Source: Mycobacterium haemophilum DSM 44634 (GTDB lineage: Bacteria > Actinomycetota > Actinomycetes > Mycobacteriales > Mycobacteriaceae). From it: DNA of 64,000 bases. The notes under the pieces are model-generated. The model was not told the DNA's origin. It worked only from the letters and a program-made list of their open reading frames with translations, and searched no databases. The position numbers and the translations under genes were made by a program. Where the stretch lies: contig NZ_CP011883.2 in NCBI RefSeq assembly GCF_000340435.2, forward strand, positions 1,150,607 to 1,214,606, read 5' to 3'. This document shows positions 34,380-42,310 of the stretch, in pieces (positions within the stretch are counted from its first letter, which is position 1; each line of letters opens with the position of its first letter).

Positions 34380-34406
34380 TCGCCTCGGCAGGGGAGCGCT
34401 CCCGAA

Positions 34407-35375
34407 ATGAAACCACCGGTTCGGCCTTCCACGAGCGGATCGCGGATTGTGACGTTGACGATGAACCCCGCACTCGATATCACCACTACCGCTGACCAGG
34501 TGCGGCCTACCGAGAAAATCCGTTGTCACGGTGCACGTTATGACGCGGGTGGTGGCGGCATCAATGTGGCACGCATCGCGCATGTGCTGGGCGCGTCGGT
34601 GTCTGCGGTATTCCCCGCCGGCGGGCAAAGCGGCCAGGTTGTTGCCGATCTGGTTGTCGAGGCTGGTGTTCGGTTTCACCGCATCAAGATCGCCGAGGCT
34701 ACCCGGGAAAGTTTCACCGTCAACGAGGCTCACACCGGCCAGCAGTATCGGTTCATCCTTCCTGGTCCGCGGTTGAGCCTGACAGAACAGGCGCAATGCC
34801 TCGACGGACTGCGCGCTGCGGCACGATCGGCCGAATTCGTGGTGGCCAGTGGCAGCCTGCCGCCAGGTGTTCCCGCCGACTACTATCAGCGCGTCGCCGA
34901 CATCTGCGCGGAGCTGGGGACGCTGCTGATTCTCGACACATCCGGCGGCGGTCTGCGGCATATCACCTCCGGTGTGTTCCTGCTAAAAGCCAGTGTGCGG
35001 GAACTACGTGAATGCGTCGAATGTGACCTGGCCAGCGAACCAGAGCAGGTAGCGGCCGCCCAGGAGCTTATCCGGTGCGGACTCGCCCAATCCGTCGTGG
35101 TGTCGCTGGGTTCGCAGGGCGCGCTAGTCGCGACAACGCGTGGCAGTCAACGGTTTTCCGCGATCCCGATGCGATCGGGCAGCGGTGTCGGGGCCGGCGA
35201 CGCGATGGTCGCGGCGATCACCGTAGGTCTGAGTCGAGGATGGCCGCTCGACAAGTCGGTGCGTTTCGGAATCGCGGCCGGCGCAGCGATGCTGATGACA
35301 CCCGGTACGGCCGTTTGCAATCGCGCCGATGTGGACCGCCTTTTCGAGACGGTACCGGAACCGACAGAGGTGTGA
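34407..35375 (+). CDS. pfkB: PfkB-family 6-phosphofructokinase
   Basis: A 322-residue ribokinase/PfkB family sugar kinase matching Rv2029c. Family signatures are VTLTMNPALDIT, GGGGINVARIAHVLGA and the C-terminal anion hole GVGAGDAMVAAITVGL with the catalytic Asp. It phosphorylates fructose-6-phosphate and, in M. tuberculosis, is a DosR-regulon enzyme separate from PfkA. It starts 27 bp after the Rv2030c-like stop. It acts opposite to the gluconeogenic PpsA encoded at 8-10 kb. Confidence 0.92.
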   Translation: MKPPVRPSTSGSRIVTLTMNPALDITTTADQVRPTEKIRCHGARYDAGGGGINVARIAHVLGASVSAVFPAGGQSGQVVADLVVEAGVRFHRIKIAEATRESFTVNEAHTGQQYRFILPGPRLSLTEQAQCLDGLRAAARSAEFVVASGSLPPGVPADYYQRVADICAELGTLLILDTSGGGLRHITSGVFLLKASVRELRECVECDLASEPEQVAAAQELIRCGLAQSVVVSLGSQGALVATTRGSQRFSAIPMRSGSGVGAGDAMVAAITVGLSRGWPLDKSVRFGIAAGAAMLMTPGTAVCNRADVDRLFETVPEPTEV

Positions 35376-35403
35376 TCGGAGAATTGGCTGGGCGAGGCGA
35401 AAG

Positions 35404-35856
35404 TCAGCTGCCACTAACGATTTCAGCCACTGCTGCGGCGACCACGTCGGGTACCGCGGCCGCCACCTGTGGTGTCAGCCCGACGCCGTGGCTGGTGTCG
35501 GCGGCCTCGATGGTGAATACCACCAGCCGGCCAGGCTCCCGGCCCAGCGCTCGGCCCAGTGCAAATGCCTGGGTGACGTCGAGGCCATGCGTGCTCACCC
35601 CGCCTGCGGTAACCACATCGTTAACTGCATCGCGATGGATGCGGCCGGGTGTCGATGGAGAGGCCACCGCTGCATCGATCACCACGGCCAGCGCTGCGTC
35701 CGACCATGCGTCCAGCAGATCCATCGGGTCCTCAATCCCAGTCACGACGCGAACACCGGGCAGCTTGCGCTGGTTGATCGCGGTGGCCACGGCGGGGCCG
35801 ACGCCGTCGTCGCGGCGATAGTCGTTTCCGATGCCGATCACCACCGCGTTCAACAT
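35404..35856 (-). CDS. [NiFe]-hydrogenase maturation protease
   Basis: A 150-residue HycI/HyaD-type endopeptidase that trims the C-terminus of the hydrogenase large subunit after nickel insertion. Motifs seen are VIGIGNDYRRDDGVGP with the nickel-sensing acidic residue, and STHGLDVTQAFALG. ATG 35856 overlaps the end of the large-subunit gene, so the two are coupled. It is the last gene of the six-gene hydrogenase operon. Confidence 0.9.
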   Translation of the reverse strand: MLNAVVIGIGNDYRRDDGVGPAVATAINQRKLPGVRVVTGIEDPMDLLDAWSDAALAVVIDAAVASPSTPGRIHRDAVNDVVTAGGVSTHGLDVTQAFALGRALGREPGRLVVFTIEAADTSHGVGLTPQVAAAVPDVVAAAVAEIVSGS

Positions 35857-37142
35857 CGGTCCACCGTGAGCCGCAGAAAGTGCGCCGAGCAGGAAATGCA
35901 CGGGTCATGGTTGCGAATCACTCGCTCGCACAACGCGGTCAGCTCGCCATCGTCCAGTGATAGGTTCTCCGACACCACCTGCACCAGGTCGGCTTCGATC
36001 GCGGCCTGATTCTGCGACGTGGGCGGGATAATGGTCGCAGCTTCGATTAGCCCGTCCCCGTCGATCTGGTATCTGTGATACAGCAGCCCGCGCGGGGCTT
36101 CACTGACGCCGTGGCCGACCCCGGCACGCGCCGGCACATCGACGAACGGTCGTGCAGGGCGCTCGTAGTCGTCGATGATTCGCAGTGCCTCGTCGATTGC
36201 GTACACCACCTCGACCGCGCGGACCACAATGCTGCGGAACGGGTTTCGGCATTGCTCTGCTAGTCCCGCCTCGGCAGCCGCTTGTCGGGCTACCGGCGAG
36301 AGCGCCGACGAGTTCAGTGAATACCGCGCTAGCGGGCCGGTCAGGTATCGGCCACCGTCTAACGTCGCGTGTAGCGCGGTCGAGTGAGGCACCTGCGACT
36401 CGACGACGTGGTCGCTGAATTCAGCAGTGTTGAACGGGTTTCCGGCGCTGCGGGCGATCTCGCCATTCTCGATCGGATAGCCGTCAGGCGCGCGAAGCGC
36501 CAGCAGTTCGTGATCGAGCTCGAGCTCAGGGAAATCGAATCCGGACACCCAGGTCACCGTGGCTAGCGCGTCGTCGAGCGCCCGGCGCAGCTGCTCGGCC
36601 AACCCGACCAGCTCGTTGCGGGTGGGCACCGAGTAGAAACCGCCCAGCCGCACATTGATCGGGTGGATCGCCCGCCCGCCAAGGAATTCCATCAGCCGGT
36701 TACCCGCCTTCTTCAGCCGCAGGCCGCGTTCGACGTTCTCGCGCTGGTCGCGCGCCAGGCTGATCGCGTCCGGATAGCCAAGGAAGTCCGGTGCGTGCAG
36801 CAGGTAGATATGCAGCATGTGACTGTGCATCCACTCGCCGCAGTACAGCAGTCGGCGCAGCTGGATCAGGGCAGGGTCAAGCGTTACTCCGCAGGCGGCT
36901 TCGATTGCGTTGCAGGCGCTGACCTGGTAGGCCACCGGGCAGATGCCGCAGACTCGCGCCGTGATATCCGGTGGCTCCGTGTAGGACCTGCCACGCAGGA
37001 AAGCCTCGAAGAACCGCGGCGGCTCATAGATGTTCAGCTCAACGCTCTCCAATGCCCCATCGCGCAGCCTGATATGCAGGGCGCCTTCCCCTTCGACACG
37101 GGTTAGCGCGCCGACACTCAGTGTGCGGGTGGTCGGGATCAC
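35850..37142 (-). CDS. hydA: [NiFe]-hydrogenase large (alpha) subunit, group 3b type
   Basis: A 430-residue catalytic subunit. The four nickel-binding Cys are in RVCGICPVAYQVSAC (first CxxC, near the N-terminus) and DPCISCSAHFL (C-terminus). Thirteen residues follow the last motif Cys pair to the stop, including the peptide likely cut by the protease. Length and motif spacing fit cytosolic NAD(P)-linked group 3b hydrogenases (sulfhydrogenases), such as M. smegmatis Hyh. It forms or oxidises H2 with electrons passed through the small and diaphorase subunits. Start overlaps the small-subunit stop by four bases. Confidence 0.92.
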   Translation of the reverse strand: MIPTTRTLSVGALTRVEGEGALHIRLRDGALESVELNIYEPPRFFEAFLRGRSYTEPPDITARVCGICPVAYQVSACNAIEAACGVTLDPALIQLRRLLYCGEWMHSHMLHIYLLHAPDFLGYPDAISLARDQRENVERGLRLKKAGNRLMEFLGGRAIHPINVRLGGFYSVPTRNELVGLAEQLRRALDDALATVTWVSGFDFPELELDHELLALRAPDGYPIENGEIARSAGNPFNTAEFSDHVVESQVPHSTALHATLDGGRYLTGPLARYSLNSSALSPVARQAAAEAGLAEQCRNPFRSIVVRAVEVVYAIDEALRIIDDYERPARPFVDVPARAGVGHGVSEAPRGLLYHRYQIDGDGLIEAATIIPPTSQNQAAIEADLVQVVSENLSLDDGELTALCERVIRNHDPCISCSAHFLRLTVDRC

Positions 37143-37921
37143 TGCTTGCTCCGTTCGGCGGCGAAGGTGGCGACATTGAATGTCGAGAACACCCGGTCAA
37201 CATCGTCCTGCGACATTCCGTCGCGGCGCAACAGCGGGATCAGCGTGGCGGTTCTCGGTATCGCGGACGGGCCGAAACAGCCGTAGCAGCCACGATGATG
37301 CCTGGGACACAGTGCTCCACAGCCCGCGTGGGTGACCGGGCCCAGACACGGGATGCCGTCGGCGACGATGACGCATGTCACGCCGCGCATTTTGCACTCG
37401 GTGCACACCGTCTTGGCCGGCAGCCGGGGTTTGCGCCCGACCAGCAGCGCCGCCAAAGTGTCGAGCAGCTGCCCGCGGTCGATCGGGCATCCCTGCACCT
37501 GGTAATCGACCTTGACGTGTGCCGACGCCGGTGTCGATGTCGCCAGCGTGTCGATGTATTCCGGCTTGGCGTAGACCACCGAGGCGAATTCGGCGACGTC
37601 GGCGAAGTTCCGCAGCGCCTGGACACCGCCGGCGGTGGCGCACGCCCCGATGGTGACCAGCACCCGCGACTGTTGGCGGATCTCGTGGATGCGCCGCCTG
37701 TCGGCCTCGGTGGTAATGGATCCCTCGACCAGCGACACGTCGTAGGGTCCGCCGACGATCGCGCTGGAGGCCTCCAGGAAGGTGGCGATCTGCACCTGCG
37801 CGGCCAAGGTGAGCAATTCGTCCTCGCAGTCGAGCAGGGTCAGTTGGCAGCCGTCGCAGGACGCGAACTTCCAGACCGCTAGCCTTGTCTGGCGGCGACC
37901 CGCTGGCTTCGGCGTGCTCAT
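37139..37921 (-). CDS. hydD: [NiFe]-hydrogenase small (delta) subunit
   Basis: A 260-residue small subunit with Fe-S ligands starting in FASCDGCQLTLLDCE (proximal cluster CxxC), further ligands in GACATAGG and VQGCPIDRGQL, and a Cys-rich end (CTECKMRG, CLGPVTHAGCGALCPRHHRGCYGCFGP) for extra clusters. It carries electrons between the NiFe site and the flavoprotein. It begins directly after the gamma-subunit stop and ends inside the large-subunit start. Confidence 0.92.
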   Translation of the reverse strand: MSTPKPAGRRQTRLAVWKFASCDGCQLTLLDCEDELLTLAAQVQIATFLEASSAIVGGPYDVSLVEGSITTEADRRRIHEIRQQSRVLVTIGACATAGGVQALRNFADVAEFASVVYAKPEYIDTLATSTPASAHVKVDYQVQGCPIDRGQLLDTLAALLVGRKPRLPAKTVCTECKMRGVTCVIVADGIPCLGPVTHAGCGALCPRHHRGCYGCFGPSAIPRTATLIPLLRRDGMSQDDVDRVFSTFNVATFAAERSKQ

Positions 37922-38782
37922 CTACAGCTCCTTGACCGCTAACAAGGGGCCGGCGACGTCGTAGCCGACTATAGGGCCGTCCAGGCACAGCAGCAGCGGG
38001 CCGAGCTGGCAGTGGCCGCACCAGCCGATCCCGCACTGCATGTTCCGTTCGAGTGAGACCCGGATGTCGCTGGCCGCCATACCCTTTTCCAGCAGCGCAT
38101 CGGCGGCGAAGCGCATCATCGGCTCCGGTCCGCACAGAAATGCCGTGGTGCGACCGGGATTTAACGCCAACCGACGCAACGGTTCGGTGACGAATCCCAC
38201 CTCACCTGGCCAGCCTTGCACCGGGACATCGACGGTGTGGTGCAGTTCGAGGCTCGGGTCCTCGGCCCACTTGTCGAGTTGGTCGGCGAACAAGAAGTCC
38301 GCCTGCGAGCGGGCCCCCGCGATCAGCACCATCCGGCCGTAGTTTGCCCGCTGGGCTAGGGCGCCCAGCACCGCGGGACGCAGCGGGCACAATCCCACGC
38401 CGCCGGCCACCATCACCAAATCCCGGCCGGCGGCCTCCGATAGCCCCCAGCTGGTGCCAAACGGGCCCCGCACCCCGATTACGGTGCCCACCTGCGCGTC
38501 ATGCAACGCGCGGCTGACCGCGCCGACCGCGCGGATGGTGTGGGTGATCGTCCCGTCGGTGGCGCTGGGGTCGCCGCTGATGGAGACCGCAACTTCGCCG
38601 ATACCGAAGGCGTAGAGCATCATGAACTCGCCTGGCTGCGGAGTCCGCAACGTATCTTGGACCGGTTCCAGGCACAGCGTCGCTGTGTTGCGGTTCTCCT
38701 CGACGCGGCTGCGGACCCGGTAGGGGACCGGCGTCATGGGCGGGTGGGTTGACCGTTGCGGCAGGTCGTCACGGTCAGTCAC
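37922..38782 (-). CDS. hydG: Hydrogenase gamma subunit, FAD/NAD(P)H-binding diaphorase
   Basis: A 286-residue ferredoxin-reductase-like flavoprotein. The FAD domain precedes the NAD(P) domain (VMVAGGVGLCPLRPAV, FLCGPEPMMRFAADALLEKGM), and a C-terminal 2Fe-2S-type Cys cluster is CGIGWCGHCQLGPLLLC. It couples H2 chemistry to NAD(P)H. ATG 38782 overlaps the beta-subunit end by eight bases. Confidence 0.92.
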   Translation of the reverse strand: MTDRDDLPQRSTHPPMTPVPYRVRSRVEENRNTATLCLEPVQDTLRTPQPGEFMMLYAFGIGEVAVSISGDPSATDGTITHTIRAVGAVSRALHDAQVGTVIGVRGPFGTSWGLSEAAGRDLVMVAGGVGLCPLRPAVLGALAQRANYGRMVLIAGARSQADFLFADQLDKWAEDPSLELHHTVDVPVQGWPGEVGFVTEPLRRLALNPGRTTAFLCGPEPMMRFAADALLEKGMAASDIRVSLERNMQCGIGWCGHCQLGPLLLCLDGPIVGYDVAGPLLAVKEL

Positions 38783-39917
38783 GATCAGCGTCCGCGCGGG
38801 CCATCGTGTTCATCTCCTCGGTGATGTCGATGCCGGTCGGGCACCAGGCGATGCAGCGCCCGCAGCCCACACAGCCCGACATCCCAAACTGGTCATGCCA
38901 GGTACCCAGTTTGTGGGTCAGCCAATGTCGGTAGCGGGATGCGCCGGACTGGCGGACGCTGCCACCGCCATGGATGTAGGTGAAGTCGAACTCGTAGCAT
39001 GACGCCCAATGCTGCCAGCGTTCGGCGTGCTCACCGGTCAGGTCGGTGACGTCTTCGGTGTTGGTGCAGTAGCACGTCGGGCACACCATCGTGCAGTTCC
39101 CGCACGTCAGGCAGCGGCCGGCGACTTCCTCCCACTGCGGCGATTCGCGCGAGCGGATCAACAGCTCACGGAGATCCGTTTCCGGCATTTGGCGGCCCAT
39201 TCGGTGTGATGCTGCCTCGACATCGGCTCGAGCGCAGTCGATTTCATCAGCCGAGGCTTCGCGGTGCGGTGTCGCTGCCAGCACGTCGGCACCCGCCTCG
39301 GTGCCGACGTTGACGAGATAACGGCGACCGTCGCCGCCGATCTGTTCGGTCAGGGCCAGGTCGTAGCCCGGACCGGCGGCGGGCCCAGTTCCCATCGACG
39401 TGCAGAAACAGAGGCCGCCCGGTTCTATGCAATTCACTGCGACGACGAAGAGCTGCTGCCGCCGCTTGACGAACGATCCGTCCGGATAGGTGCCGCCGCC
39501 AAGAACCCGGGCCAGCGTCGCTATCGCTGCCAGGTCGCAGCCGCGCACACCGATGCAGGCGTATCGTGGAATCTCTTCGTCGTCATCGTCTTTCGTGGCG
39601 TCATTGCGATCTGCGGTCCACAGCCGGCGCCGTGGTGGGTGCAGGAATTGCTTCCAGGACTGCGGACCGGACGAGTGTGCAAACACCGCATCATCGTCGC
39701 GGTGCCGCAGCCGATAATGCCCTGGGCCCACGTCGACTCCCCAGCCGCGAGGCAGGTCCCGCGCCGACTCCAGCTCGGCGAGCACGATCGCGTTGTCCCG
39801 CACGGTGGGGCCGACCACCCGATAGCCGCGTTCGATCAACACATCGATGAGGCGGCCCAACCCAGCCACATCCAACATCGCTTGTTCGGCGTCCGGCGCT
39901 TCGCCGGGTTCGCTCAT
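38775..39917 (-). CDS. hydB: Hydrogenase beta subunit, 4Fe-4S dicluster protein
   Basis: A 380-residue iron-sulfur subunit (anaerobic sulfite reductase A-like). Two ferredoxin motifs are near the end, CGNCTMVCPTCYC and CVGCGRCIAWCPTGID, and CIGVRGCDLAAI is a family block further upstream. The order beta-gamma-delta-alpha is the same as in the hydBGDA operon of Pyrococcus furiosus. ATG 39917 overlaps the stop of the Rv1733c-like gene. Confidence 0.9.
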   Translation of the reverse strand: MSEPGEAPDAEQAMLDVAGLGRLIDVLIERGYRVVGPTVRDNAIVLAELESARDLPRGWGVDVGPGHYRLRHRDDDAVFAHSSGPQSWKQFLHPPRRRLWTADRNDATKDDDDEEIPRYACIGVRGCDLAAIATLARVLGGGTYPDGSFVKRRQQLFVVAVNCIEPGGLCFCTSMGTGPAAGPGYDLALTEQIGGDGRRYLVNVGTEAGADVLAATPHREASADEIDCARADVEAASHRMGRQMPETDLRELLIRSRESPQWEEVAGRCLTCGNCTMVCPTCYCTNTEDVTDLTGEHAERWQHWASCYEFDFTYIHGGGSVRQSGASRYRHWLTHKLGTWHDQFGMSGCVGCGRCIAWCPTGIDITEEMNTMARADADRD

Positions 39918-40444
39918 CCGTAACTCCTGTTGTTGCGGCCATCATCCTTGTTGGCCAAACAGCGTAGTTCGTGCTCCCACTGCGCGTCACGCATTCGACT
40001 CAGCCGCGAGTGCGTAACCGCCACCAGTGCTGTCGCCGCCGCAACGACACCGAGCAACACCGCCGCTGCGGCGCCGATCCCGTCGGAGGCGGCGCGCGAT
40101 GTCGGTGTCGGTGGGTCAACTTGTTTGCCTCGGTTGTCCACCCAAACTGCGCTTGCCTCAGCAGCTTTGGTCTGAGCATTGGAATCGGGCGCAGCTGTGC
40201 GGTTATCCCTGGTCGGCATCCGGGCGGCCAGATGACGAGCTTGGGCCTCTTGGGCATAGAGCTGGTGACGGGCGACGTAGACAGCGGTGCCGACAGTACC
40301 CGCAACGGGAACCGTTGCCAGCGCCACGACAATCACGAACAGTATTATCAGTGCTTCAACCCGGTCAGCGCCGCGCAGCAGCGGATTACGGCCGAAGACA
40401 CACACCGGCCACCAGCGGCGCGGGTCAAGCGTGAAAGTCAACAC
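39914..40444 (-). CDS. Rv1733c-like two-helix membrane protein
   Basis: A 176-residue membrane protein built like Rv1733c of the DosR regulon: FGRNPLLRGADRVEA before a first membrane helix (about 37-60), an extracytoplasmic loop with VWVDNRGKQVDPPTPTSRAA, a second helix (about 130-150) and a basic end. GTG 40444 is chosen because a strong GAAGGAG site precedes it; longer starts have none. It is the first gene of the hydrogenase operon, coupled to hydB by a four-base overlap. Whether it works with the hydrogenase is unknown; in M. tuberculosis Rv1733c has no such neighbour. Confidence 0.85.
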   Translation of the reverse strand: MLTFTLDPRRWWPVCVFGRNPLLRGADRVEALIILFVIVVALATVPVAGTVGTAVYVARHQLYAQEAQARHLAARMPTRDNRTAAPDSNAQTKAAEASAVWVDNRGKQVDPPTPTSRAASDGIGAAAAVLLGVVAAATALVAVTHSRLSRMRDAQWEHELRCLANKDDGRNNRSYG

Positions 40445-40563
40445 GACGACTCCTTCGGCATTGCACCACATCGAATGAGGAAATCGTTCTCCCGTGCTGG
40501 GGGAGTTCCCCAGAGGCGAAAGACCCTGCCGCCCATGGCCGCTTGTCATCAACGTGAGACCAC

Positions 40564-40605
40564 GTTGGGACCAACGGCCGACAGACCAGGGACCAACGGC
40601 TCTGC
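40564..40605. promoter_or_regulatory. Pair of DosR-type boxes between the hydrogenase operon and the second dosR operon
   Basis: Cores GGGACCAACGGCCG (40567-40580) and GGGACCAACGGCTC (40589-40602) are nearly identical to each other and spaced 22 bp. The starts on either side are at 40444 (minus) and 40691 (plus), so the pair could control both the hydrogenase and the second regulator. Confidence 0.88.
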
Positions 40606-40690
40606 GAGGCACTGTCGGGTGATCGATAGCGTTAACGCATTAGTGTCGGCTCACGCCGGATGCCGGCATGGTAAAAGCCTGGAAATCACG

Positions 40691-41542
40691 ATGAACGATT
40701 CGCCTATGCAGCCCGCAATCGTGGTCGGCGTTGACGGTTCGAAAGCGGCCACCCGGGCTGCGTTATGGGCCGTCGATGAAGCGGTTGATCGTGATGTCCC
40801 GCTCCGCTTGCTCTATGCGCTCGACCAGGGCGAGACGACGATAGATTCCGGCGACACAGCGCGGCGCCTGGCTAACGCGGACATCGCGGTGCGCTGCACA
40901 TCCTCGGCTGTTGAGGCCACCAACAAACCGGTGAAAATTGAAGTCGAGATTTCCGATGGCCCACCGACCAGCAGTCTGATTCGTGCTTCCCGGTCAGCGG
41001 CCATGGTCTGTGTCGGTGCTGTCGGGCGCAACCACTTCCACCCCGATCGGGTGGGTTCTACAGCCGCCGCTGTCGCAGTCTGGGCGCATTGCCCGGTCGT
41101 CGTCATCCGCGGAGGCAGCGGTCCATCCCGCGCCGGGTGCATCGTCGCCGAAGCCGACACGTCGCCGGGCGACGGGGTCGTGTTGGGGGCGGCCGTGCGG
41201 GAGGCGCGGCTGCGGAACGCGCCGCTACGGGTGATCACCTACTCACAAGCTCCGCCCGCCTACCTCCCAGGAGTAACCACGGAAGCCGATCGCCGGATAG
41301 TAGGACGGCTGAGCCGCCGGCTGGACCGGTGGCGGCGAGGCTATCCAGAGCTGCTTATCGAGCCGACTGTGGTGCATGGCGACCTCGTAGACTATTTGGC
41401 GAAAAATGCCGGAGACGTACAGTTACTCGTGGTGGGAGGCCGCGATCCACACCATGTGAGCGAGCTTTTGGGCCCAGCGGGTTATGCCGCGCTGGGCGGC
41501 TCTGACTGCGTTGTGCTTATCGTCGACCATCAACGCCTGTGA
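40691..41542 (+). CDS. Universal stress protein (Rv3134c-like) of the second dosR operon
   Basis: A 283-residue Usp protein (AIVVGVDGSKAATRAALWAVDEAVDRDVPLRLLYALD; SRSAAMVCVGAVG; VQLLVVGG). It resembles Rv3134c, which precedes dosR in M. tuberculosis, and here it lies 83 bp before a second dosR. ATG 40691 follows a weak GGAAA site; the open frame to 39971 crosses the DosR boxes and the opposite gene and is rejected. The second half has lost the typical ATP loop. Confidence 0.9.
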   Translation: MNDSPMQPAIVVGVDGSKAATRAALWAVDEAVDRDVPLRLLYALDQGETTIDSGDTARRLANADIAVRCTSSAVEATNKPVKIEVEISDGPPTSSLIRASRSAAMVCVGAVGRNHFHPDRVGSTAAAVAVWAHCPVVVIRGGSGPSRAGCIVAEADTSPGDGVVLGAAVREARLRNAPLRVITYSQAPPAYLPGVTTEADRRIVGRLSRRLDRWRRGYPELLIEPTVVHGDLVDYLAKNAGDVQLLVVGGRDPHHVSELLGPAGYAALGGSDCVVLIVDHQRL

Positions 41543-41625
41543 GAACCGCCGGTTAGGTCCATGATGGAGGTCTAGAACGCCGGTTTCGCGGTCGACCCGG
41601 CAACGGTCTCAGGGAGGGGCTGGCT

Positions 41626-42273
41626 ATGGTGAGGGTCTTTTTGGTCGATGACCACGAGGTGGTCCGGCGCGGCATTATCGACTTGCTCGAGTCGGACCCC
41701 GAGCTCGAAGTCGTCGGCGAAGCTGGCTCGGTCGCCGAGGCGATGGCGCGGATACCGGCGGCGCGGCCCGACGTTGCGGTGCTCGACGTTCGGCTGCCCG
41801 ACGGCAGCGGAATCGAGCTGTGCCGCGATTTGCTGTCGGACCTGCCCGACGTGCGCTGTCTGATGTTGACCTCGTTCACGTCCGACGAGGCGATGCTCGA
41901 CGCGGTGTTGGCCGGGGCCAGCGGATACGTCGTCAAAGACATCAAGGGCATGGAGCTGACGCAGGCCGTCAAAGACGTCGGTGCCGGCAAATCGTTGCTG
42001 GACAACAGGGCGGCGGCGGCATTGATGGCGAAACTCCGCAGCGCTGCCGAACCCAGCGATCCGCTGCTTGGGCTGACCGACCAGGAGCGCACCCTGCTCG
42101 GGTTGCTCAGTGAGGGGCTGACTAACAAGCAGATCGCCGCGCGCATGTTTCTCGCCGAAAAAACGGTGAAAAATTATGTGTCGCGTTTGCTGGCCAAGCT
42201 TGGAATGGAGCGGCGGACCCAAGCGGCGGTGTTTGCGTCCAAGCTGAACGCCAGCGAACGGCCGGAAAGTTAG
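41626..42273 (+). CDS. dosR2: DosR-family response regulator, second copy
   Basis: A 215-residue NarL/LuxR-type regulator, nearly identical in pattern to DosR. The receiver domain has the phospho-acceptor Asp54 (AVLDVRLPD) and the output domain has LTDQERTLLGLLSEGLTNKQIAARMFLAEKTVKNYVSRLLAKLGMERRTQAAVF. The recognition-helix stretch KTVKNYVSRLLAKLGMERRTQAAVF is the same as in the copy at 49.5 kb, so both should read the same boxes. It is followed by its own sensor kinase after 37 bp. Confidence 0.93.
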   Translation: MVRVFLVDDHEVVRRGIIDLLESDPELEVVGEAGSVAEAMARIPAARPDVAVLDVRLPDGSGIELCRDLLSDLPDVRCLMLTSFTSDEAMLDAVLAGASGYVVKDIKGMELTQAVKDVGAGKSLLDNRAAAALMAKLRSAAEPSDPLLGLTDQERTLLGLLSEGLTNKQIAARMFLAEKTVKNYVSRLLAKLGMERRTQAAVFASKLNASERPES

Positions 42274-42310
42274 CCGTGACGAGACGCTCCCACGGTGCCA
42301 CCATATTCAC

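Noticed and set aside
39971..40690. N-terminal extension of the second Rv3134c-like protein by 240 codons
   Set aside because: It runs antisense through the Rv1733c-like gene and across the DosR boxes; ATG 40691 fits the family.
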